Positions 6,153 through 11,732 of a stretch of DNA of 16,347 nucleotides are shown here, piece by piece (the first letter of the stretch is position 1; each line of letters begins with the position of its first letter). The stretch is from DAOTVD01 sp034437075. GTDB lineage: Bacteria > Chloroflexota > Anaerolineae > Aggregatilineales > J027. The position numbers were made by a program, and so were the translations under genes. The stretch spans positions 1-16,347 of the forward strand of contig DAOTVD010000162.1 in NCBI GenBank assembly GCA_034437075.1, in the 5' to 3' direction. The notes beneath the pieces are model-generated. The model did not search any database. It was not told the DNA's origin and saw nothing but the letters and a program-made list of their open reading frames with translations.

Positions 6153-6178
6153 TAACAAGGGGCTTAAGCCCCTTGTTA
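6153..6178. repeat. 26-bp perfect palindrome, TAACAAGGGG family, after hemH
   Basis: TAACAAGGGGCTT followed at once by its reverse complement. An identical 26-bp palindrome lies at 10875-10900. It begins the mosaic repeat that runs on through GTGTGGTTATCCGAT (6186-6200) and the AGGCTTTTCC unit (6201-6229) into the inserted 174-bp element. Confidence 0.75.
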
Positions 6179-6234
6179 GGGTAATGTGTGGTTATCCGAT
6201 TAGGCTTTTCCAAGTTTTAAATGATGCCGATTTC
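6179..6234 (+). repeat. Left interior of the interrupted TAACAAGGGG element
   Basis: 6179-6200 matches, in reverse complement, 1625-1650 of the 78-bp element (ATCGGATAACCACAC). 6201-6229 matches 3061-3089 in reverse complement at 24 of 29 positions. The 174-bp element begins at 6235. Confidence 0.6.
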
Positions 6235-6408
6235 GTAACTGCTCAGGCTATGCCAATTCTTCCCCCTCACCCCCTTAATCCCCCTCTCCCAAACGCCGCT
6301 TTGCGGCTGGTAGAGGGGGAAAACGACCCGAAACCGACACTTTTTGTCCCTCTCCCAGGGCTGAAAGCCCGTTTGGGAGAGGGGTTGGGGTGAGGGCTGA
6401 GTAGTTAC
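6235..6408 (+). mobile_element. 174-bp MITE-like palindromic element, copy B, nested in another repeat
   Basis: Same length and orientation as copy A (1382-1555), with just two substitutions: 6323 (A instead of C at 1470) and 6347 (T instead of C at 1494). The second keeps a G-T pair in the long stem. Flanks are CCGATTTC and AATGCGGA, so no 8-bp duplication is kept, unlike copy A. The sequences on both sides (6153-6234 and 6411-6432) match parts of the 78-bp element at 1594-1671 in the order expected if copy B had inserted into a relative of it. Confidence 0.85.
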
Positions 6409-6410
6409 AA

Positions 6411-6573
6411 TGCGGAATAATCAAAAGCCCCTGAGTGGTTCATCTCGCGTGGATCGCTGAATAACTACTGATGCGATGGCCCCCCTCAACCCGAGCCAGG
6501 GCCGCTAGACAGCAAAAATTAACCTGTGTTAAAATAGAAATAAACCATGTTCAAGAGCTAGAAAACACACATT
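6411..6573. other. Spacer between copy B and the metal ATPase
   Basis: Starts with the right part of the interrupted element (6411-6432, TGCGGAATAATCAAAAGCCCCT). Then comes a diverged copy of the hairpin seen at 1718-1748 (ATCGCTGA...GATGCGAT, 6453-6477). The remainder (about 6480-6573) is A-rich and should hold the ATPase promoter, but I cannot pick convincing -35/-10 boxes. The in-frame ATG at 6547 is closed by TAG at 6559. Confidence 0.5.
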
Positions 6574-8595
6574 TTGAGCACAAGCTTTGCGCAACGCCAC
6601 ACGCATATCGAACCGCCGGACGCACCGCCAGAATGGCTCACCCAAGATTGGCTAGAGCCGCGTTTAGTGGCCGTCACCGGGCTGGCGATTGCTGCATCGT
6701 TTATTGGGGGTGCGCTCGGCGCGCCTGCCGGGTTGGATGCAGCTTTTGGCCTGGTCGCGTATCTGGCGGGCGGGTTCTATGGCCTGCAAACGGCCTTGCA
6801 TAGCTTGTTTGTTGAACGCAAGCTGGATGTTGATCTGCTGATGATCTTGGCGGCGCTGGGCGCGGCCAGTGTCGGCGCATGGCACGAGGGCGCCATCTTG
6901 CTCTTTCTGTTCAGCCTGAGCAACGTGTTGCAAGAATACGCCATCGGACGGAGCCGCAACGCGATTCAGAGCCTATTCAGCTTGTATCCCGAAGAAGCGC
7001 GCGTGAAAACCGCCGACGGGACGCAAATTCGCAAATTCCATGAGATTCAAGTCGGTGATGTTATCCTCATCGAGCCCGGCGAGCGCTTGCCCGTGGATGG
7101 GATCGTGCTAGCCGGGGCCTCGGCGGTGGATGAAGCGCCCATCACGGGCGAATCAACACCCGTGGATAAGGTGCCGGGCGATCAGGTCTTCGCGGGGACG
7201 TTGAATAAGCAAGGCGCGCTGGACATCCGCGCGACCAAGACCGCTAGCGACAATACCCTGGCGCGCATTATCCAGTTGGTGGAAGATGCCCAGGAAAATC
7301 AGGCGCCCACCGAACGTTTTTTGGATCGCTTCGAGCAAGTCTACGCGAGCGGCATCATTCTCGCGATTCTGCTGTTTATCGTGGTGCCGCCCTTGCTGCT
7401 GGGCGTCGATTTTCAAGATAATTTCTACCGCGCGATGGTATTGATGACCGTGGCGAGCCCCTGCGCGTTGGTGATTAGCGTCCCGGCGGCGTTTATCTCG
7501 GCCATTGCGGCGGCAGCGCGCGGTGGGATGCTCTTTAAGGGCGGTGCGTATCTGGAAGGCATGGCGGCGATTAAGGCTGTGGCGTTTGACAAAACCGGAA
7601 CGCTGACCTATGGCAAGCCCGAAGTCGTGGAGGTGTTTTCGTGTTGCGAGATGGGCGAGGATGATCTGCTGCGCGTAGCGGCCAGCCTCGAAGACCGCAG
7701 CGAGCACCCGCTGGCCAAGGCAGTCGTGCGCGAAGCCGAACAGCGCGGGCTGGGGCTGAGCCCGATTAGCAATTTTCAGGCCGAAACCGGGCAGGGTGTT
7801 GTCGGCCAATACGAAGGCGCGACCGTGTACGTCGGCAGTTTGGCCTATCTGCGCGATCATCACGCGGCCATTCCGCCCAAGTTGCAAGCGGCGTATGATC
7901 GCCTGGAAGCGAACGGCACATCGGTGATCGGCGTCGTGCGCGAAGGTCATTGCGAAGGCTGCGGCGAATGCGATTTTGGCACGCGCGAGAATAGCGATTG
8001 GATGGGCTTAGTGGCCCTGGCGGACAAACTACGCGCTGAAGCGCCCGCCGTGGTGCGCGACCTGCGCGCGCGGGGCATCGAAGTCGCGATGCTCACGGGG
8101 GATAATCCGCGTGTGGCGGGGGCTATCGCCGCGCAGGCGGGCATTACGCGCGTGCATGCGGGCCTGATGCCTGGCGAGAAAGTGACGGCATTGCAAGCCC
8201 TGCAAGCGGATGTAGGCCCGGTGGCCATGGTGGGGGATGGCGTGAATGATGCGCCCGCGCTGGCCACGGCGGATGTCGGCATCGCGATGGGTGCCGCCGG
8301 GACGGATGTCGCGCTCGAAACCGCCGATTTGGTCTTGATGGCGGACAAGCTGCCGCTTCTCACGCGCGCGATAGCGCTCAGCCAAAAAGCGCGGCGGGTC
8401 GTGTGGCAGAATATCATCTTTTCGCTAGTGGTGATCGTGATGTTGGTGTTGGGCGCGTTGTTGATTGATTTGCCCTTGCCCCTCGGCGTGCTCGGCCACG
8501 AAGGCAGCACGGTCATTGTGGTGCTCAACGGCCTTATCTCGCTGTTGATTTTGCCGGAATTAACCCGGCGGCGTGCCGAGGCGCGCGGCTTATAA
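6574..8595 (+). CDS. P1B-4-type heavy-metal-transporting P-type ATPase (CoaT/CtpD/PfeT class)
   Basis: A 673-aa membrane pump that should export divalent metal (Co2+, Fe2+ or Zn2+) using ATP. Motifs: TGES (191-194, actuator), SPC (295-297) in a membrane helix, DKTGTL (339-344, phosphorylated D339), HP (378-379), GDN (509-511), GDGVND (554-559) and GHEGST (641-646) in the next-to-last membrane helix. SPC plus HEG(S/G)T define the P1B-4 subgroup, as opposed to CPC in ZntA or CopA. There is no N-terminal HMA domain or His-rich tail; six membrane helices are visible (about 32-72, 88-120, 258-310, 612-665). Unusually, the nucleotide-binding domain carries an insertion of about 18 residues with H459-C460-x2-C463-x2-C466. 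The start is probably TTG 6574, since TAG at 6559 closes the frame and no earlier ATG exists; the ribosome site is weak. It follows hemH on the same strand and overlaps the convergent FHA gene by 6 nt. Confidence 0.93.
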   Translation: MSTSFAQRHTHIEPPDAPPEWLTQDWLEPRLVAVTGLAIAASFIGGALGAPAGLDAAFGLVAYLAGGFYGLQTALHSLFVERKLDVDLLMILAALGAASVGAWHEGAILLFLFSLSNVLQEYAIGRSRNAIQSLFSLYPEEARVKTADGTQIRKFHEIQVGDVILIEPGERLPVDGIVLAGASAVDEAPITGESTPVDKVPGDQVFAGTLNKQGALDIRATKTASDNTLARIIQLVEDAQENQAPTERFLDRFEQVYASGIILAILLFIVVPPLLLGVDFQDNFYRAMVLMTVASPCALVISVPAAFISAIAAAARGGMLFKGGAYLEGMAAIKAVAFDKTGTLTYGKPEVVEVFSCCEMGEDDLLRVAASLEDRSEHPLAKAVVREAEQRGLGLSPISNFQAETGQGVVGQYEGATVYVGSLAYLRDHHAAIPPKLQAAYDRLEANGTSVIGVVREGHCEGCGECDFGTRENSDWMGLVALADKLRAEAPAVVRDLRARGIEVAMLTGDNPRVAGAIAAQAGITRVHAGLMPGEKVTALQALQADVGPVAMVGDGVNDAPALATADVGIAMGAAGTDVALETADLVLMADKLPLLTRAIALSQKARRVVWQNIIFSLVVIVMLVLGALLIDLPLPLGVLGHEGSTVIVVLNGLISLLILPELTRRRAEARGL

Positions 8596-9582
8596 ATCGC
8601 TGCGCCATTGGCGCAACTGGAGCAGCAAGGCGGATATACGATTGAACGCCTGCTGGCGTTCGTCGGGGTCGTGCAGCAAAGCCGCTTGTTCCAGATAATG
8701 TTGAAGTTGGGCTTCGGCCCGTGCGCTGTAGTCGTCTAGGCTGTCGAGGAGTTGCGCATAGGTGTAACTGGCCTCTTTGCCCAAGGGCGCGGCCACCACG
8801 CGCTGCGTGAGTTCGAGCTCGGCCTTGTGCAGGGCTTGCTGCATGGATGCATCGCGCTGGGGGATGGTCGCGTCGTCGGGGCTTATGTGCTCGACTACAA
8901 GATGGTCGGTGTGGTAATGCGGTTCTTCGCTGAGCACATCGTTAATGGCCAGGTGAATATCTTCCAGAGAAATGGGCGGCCTGAACGTTTGGCAGACTTC
9001 TAGCACTTGCTGCTGGATGTGCAAATCATTCGGCAGGCGCCGCGCTAAGACGTACAAGCCTTCGGCAGACAGCCCGAGCGCGTCGATTCCTTGGGCGATG
9101 ACGGGGGCGAACAACCCCAGCAGATTGTTATAAGCCTGTTGGATGACCCGCTCGCGCGGGATGAGGTGCACATACAAGCTCATTTGGCTTAGTTGGATGG
9201 TGTCGTGATGTGCGAGCGTTTGCATCAGGCCCGTGGCCAGGCGATGGCCGTTGACGTAGGTGCCATTTGTGGAGCCCAGGTCATGAATCCCCACGCCCGA
9301 TTCCAGCGGCACGAGCGCGGCATGGTAGCGCGAAACCCCCATATTGGCGATATTGTGCCAACTGAGGCGCAGCACGGAATATTCTGGGCTCGTATCCATA
9401 CGCCCTAGGATTAACTGCCCTTTGAGCAAGCGGTGTCGTTGCTCGTAAAATAACTCGGGCTGCAAGATCAGCCAAGCGCGGTTACCATCTGCGACCAGGC
9501 CATAGGCACTTTCTTGGCGTAGTTGGCTCAGCCAAGTGGCTTCGGCATCTGGCGAAAGCGGTTTCAAGGGGGCAGTAGACAT
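8590..9582 (-). CDS. FHA-domain protein
   Basis: A 330-aa soluble protein with one forkhead-associated domain (about residues 55-140), a phosphothreonine-binding module. The key residues are present: G60-R61, S84-R-Y-H87 and DLGSTNGTYVNG (101-112). It should bind a Thr-phosphorylated partner. The C-terminal part (about 145-330) is helical with Gln/Leu-rich stretches (LDDYSARAEAQLQHYLEQAA, QAFNRISALLLQLRQW), likely protein-binding; I recognise no family there. An N-terminal segment (1-50, WLSQLRQESAYGLVADGN) precedes the FHA fold. It has no signal peptide. No Ser/Thr kinase is in the window, so the partner is outside or absent. The gene starts 34 nt after the lipoprotein gene and is probably in one transcript with it. 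Its stop overlaps the convergent ATPase gene by 6 nt. The ATG at 9582 has only a weak ribosome site. Confidence 0.9.
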   Translation of the reverse strand: MSTAPLKPLSPDAEATWLSQLRQESAYGLVADGNRAWLILQPELFYEQRHRLLKGQLILGRMDTSPEYSVLRLSWHNIANMGVSRYHAALVPLESGVGIHDLGSTNGTYVNGHRLATGLMQTLAHHDTIQLSQMSLYVHLIPRERVIQQAYNNLLGLFAPVIAQGIDALGLSAEGLYVLARRLPNDLHIQQQVLEVCQTFRPPISLEDIHLAINDVLSEEPHYHTDHLVVEHISPDDATIPQRDASMQQALHKAELELTQRVVAAPLGKEASYTYAQLLDSLDDYSARAEAQLQHYLEQAALLHDPDERQQAFNRISALLLQLRQWRSDL

Positions 9583-9616
9583 GGCAAATGCTCGTTGATA
9601 AGGTTTAGGCCACCGA

Positions 9617-10771
9617 TTATTGTTGTCTAAATTCTAAGCCATCAAAGTGAAAATCGGTATGGCGGAAGCCCCACAACGACCGCCCGCGCATAAAGATCGT
9701 CATGGTGTTGCCTGTAGCCGTGACGGGCGGCGTCTGCAAAAAGCCGTAGCTATCGTAATAATTTGCGCCAGCCCAAACGATATTGCCGCTATAGGGATTG
9801 GTGCCGCCGGTGGGGTCGATGCCCAGCGCGACTTCACAATTAAGTTGGTCGTCGCGCGTGTCGAGCTTACTCTGGTTGATGGCATAGCCTTCTGGGGCGC
9901 ACCAGGCAAAAGCCGACCCCGAAAAGATATACGTCGCGCCGGGCGTGACCTGCACCTGCTGGTAATAGCCCGCCCAACAGACCGCAAAGGTGCAGAAGAA
10001 GCGCGCCGCCTGGCCCCCGCCCTGCACGCGCGTCGTAAAGGCGGCGTCATTGCCAGAGATCAACGTAAATTCGGGGCGTTTATAGCTCGCTTCTGGGTCG
10101 CTATCGCGCGGGCAAGCTGCCGCCCCCAGGGCTTGATAAATGCTGCAATCGACGAGCCCCGCGCGCCACCAGGCTTGCCAGCCCGCCGGGACGTTGATCT
10201 CGACGGCGCCTTGTTGTTGTTGGCCGCCCTCAAAATTTAGATTTTGCGCTTCTTGCACGGGCGCACCGCCCGCTTGCGCGACCTCCTCGGCGGCTGGGGC
10301 ATTATTCTGCGCCGGGGGTGCGGCTGGGGCATTATTCTGCGCCGGGGGCGGATTCGGATTGCTGGGCGGGGGCTGGCCCACCGAAGTGGTGATGACCTGC
10401 ACAGATTGCTCGGCGTTGGGGTCGGGCGAGGGCGGCAATTGCACCACCTCGGTCGGTGCTTGGGTGGGGGGCGGATTGGTCGGCGGTGGTGGGTTGGTCG
10501 GTGGCGGTAGGTCGGTGGGGGGTATCGACGTCGGCGGCGGCTGAGAGGTAGGCAGATTTAAGGGTACCGCTGTGCCGGTCGGCGTGGGTTCATCCGTCAG
10601 GAACGGCGTGATCGAAGGCCGCAGGCTAACGTCATCCACCTCGATTTGCATGGTCGGCAGGTCGGCGGGCGTGGGGGTTACGGCGACCTCGCCCGCCGTA
10701 CATCCGACGATGCCGATTAATAGGGCCATACACGCCCCCAAAGCGCGTTGTATGGTGTGGTGACCGAACAT
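9617..10771 (-). CDS. Proline/threonine-rich lipoprotein with C-terminal beta-sandwich-like domain
   Basis: A 384-aa surface lipoprotein of unknown function. Residues 1-24 form a lipoprotein signal peptide with the lipobox IVGC (lipidated C24). Residues about 30-190 are a low-complexity Pro/Thr/Asn/Ala linker (PPTNPPPPTNPPPTQAPT), including the tandem unit PAQNNAPAA encoded by a 30-bp repeat. Residues about 200-384 form a compact domain rich in Trp, Tyr and Phe with paired Cys (CSIYQALGAAAC, FFCTFAVCWAGYY, WCAPEG, LNCEVALG) and the ending WGFRHTDFHFDGLEFRQQ, which looks like a jelly-roll, carbohydrate-binding-like fold. The linker would lift this domain off the membrane. The ATG at 10771 has GAGAGG about 8 nt upstream. 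It is followed by the FHA gene 34 nt downstream. The domain assignment is by appearance only. Confidence 0.85.
   Translation of the reverse strand: MFGHHTIQRALGACMALLIGIVGCTAGEVAVTPTPADLPTMQIEVDDVSLRPSITPFLTDEPTPTGTAVPLNLPTSQPPPTSIPPTDLPPPTNPPPPTNPPPTQAPTEVVQLPPSPDPNAEQSVQVITTSVGQPPPSNPNPPPAQNNAPAAPPAQNNAPAAEEVAQAGGAPVQEAQNLNFEGGQQQQGAVEINVPAGWQAWWRAGLVDCSIYQALGAAACPRDSDPEASYKRPEFTLISGNDAAFTTRVQGGGQAARFFCTFAVCWAGYYQQVQVTPGATYIFSGSAFAWCAPEGYAINQSKLDTRDDQLNCEVALGIDPTGGTNPYSGNIVWAGANYYDSYGFLQTPPVTATGNTMTIFMRGRSLWGFRHTDFHFDGLEFRQQ
10291..10350 (-). repeat. 30-bp tandem repeat (two units) in the lipoprotein linker
   Basis: 10291-10320 and 10321-10350 are identical at 29 of 30 bases, in frame, encoding two copies of PPAQNNAPAA. 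A slippage-prone site that could change linker length. Confidence 0.8.
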
Positions 10772-10874
10772 GATTGACCTCTCTGCTGGGTTTCAGGTAT
10801 CGTACTATCCCCCGAGGGTTTTGGCAAAACCGATGTCTCTGTTCCCCTATCTATTTTATCTATGCGACACGAGC

Positions 10875-10900
10875 TAACAAGGGGCTTAAGCCCCTTGTTA
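10875..10900. repeat. 26-bp perfect palindrome, TAACAAGGGG family, after the ABC operon
   Basis: Same 26 bases as 6153-6178. It lies 33 nt past the stop of the ABC ATPase gene and upstream of the lipoprotein gene (both minus strand), so its RNA hairpin could end or stabilise the ABC transcript. No T-tract follows. Flanks show no wider repeat. Confidence 0.7.
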
Positions 10901-10933
10901 AATGCACTCATTTCCGAGCAATATGAAACGTGC

Positions 10934-11665
10934 CTAGCTTGCGGGTTGGCGGCTCACTAGGCGAGCATCCACCTGGTCGGCGGTCACGAGTTGGCCATCG
11001 CGCACTTCTTCCACGCGCGGCACCTGCCCGGCCAATTCGCGGTCGTGCGTCACCATGACGACTGTGCGCCCCATCTCGATGAGTTCTTCGAACAGCGCGA
11101 ACATCAGCGCCGCCGAGAGCGTATCGAGGTTGCCGGTCGGCTCATCCCCCACGATGACCGAGGGATCATTGGCCAGCGCGCGTGCGATGGCCGCGCGTTG
11201 TTGCTGCCCGCCGGAAATCTGGCTGGGGTATTTATTGGCCACATCCGGCAGATCGACGCGCTCTAGCAGTTCCATGGCGCGTTCTTTGCGTTGGCCGGTG
11301 TAGGTATTGCAATAGTGCATAGGCATCATGACGTTCTCTAGCACGGTCAGCGTGGGCAGCAGTTGAAAAAACTGGAACACCACGCCCACATTCCGCCCGC
11401 GCCATTTGGCCACGTCGTTTTCGCTCATGTTGGTCAGGCGTTGGCCCGCGACGAAGACCTCGCCTTCGGTCGGGCGGTCGATGCCGGTAATCATGTTGAT
11501 GAGGGTACTCTTGCCACTGCCAGACGGGCCAACGATGGCCACAAATTCGCCTTTGCCCACCTGGAAGTCTACGCCCTTCAGGGCTTGGAGCGGACCGGCT
11601 TTGGTCTTGTAGATCTTATACACATTTTCCAGCGAGATTAGCGGTTTGCTATCGCCATTGCTCAT
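10934..11665 (-). CDS. ABC transporter ATP-binding protein, LolD/MacB class
   Basis: The 243-aa ATPase drives the two adjacent permeases. Walker A GPSGSGKST (46-54), Q-loop Q98 (VVFQFFQLLPTLT), signature SGGQQQR (151-157), Walker B VIVGDEPTGNLD (170-181) and switch His H207 (MVTHDRE) are all present, so it should be active. FQFFQLLPTLTVLENV and GDEPTGNLD are typical of the LolD/MacB/FtsE-like group that works with FtsX-fold permeases. I chose ATG 11665 (MSNGDSKPL) because AGGAG lies about 8 nt upstream on the minus strand; the frame extends to 11800 but that part has no family match. It starts 67 nt after the permease stop (11733). A palindrome follows its stop. Substrate unknown: an envelope lipid, lipoprotein, peptide or drug are all possible. 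Confidence 0.95.
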   Translation of the reverse strand: MSNGDSKPLISLENVYKIYKTKAGPLQALKGVDFQVGKGEFVAIVGPSGSGKSTLINMITGIDRPTEGEVFVAGQRLTNMSENDVAKWRGRNVGVVFQFFQLLPTLTVLENVMMPMHYCNTYTGQRKERAMELLERVDLPDVANKYPSQISGGQQQRAAIARALANDPSVIVGDEPTGNLDTLSAALMFALFEELIEMGRTVVMVTHDRELAGQVPRVEEVRDGQLVTADQVDARLVSRQPAS

Positions 11666-11732
11666 ATCGTTTTCTCCTTGGTTATGGGGGACGAGCGGTG
11701 CCCCTCCCCCGGTGTAGCATGTATATTTGCGC

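Noticed and set aside
6145..6393. 82-codon plus-strand frame after hemH
   Set aside because: Made entirely of the TAACAAGGGG and 174-bp repeats.
1382..6408. CRISPR-like array from repeated C-rich blocks
   Set aside because: Only two distant full copies, no regular spacers, no cas genes; mobile palindromic elements explain them.
7153..7950. 265-codon minus-strand frame opposite the metal ATPase
   Set aside because: Shadow of the ATPase gene; the plus-strand motifs (DKTGTL, SPC) prove the coding strand.
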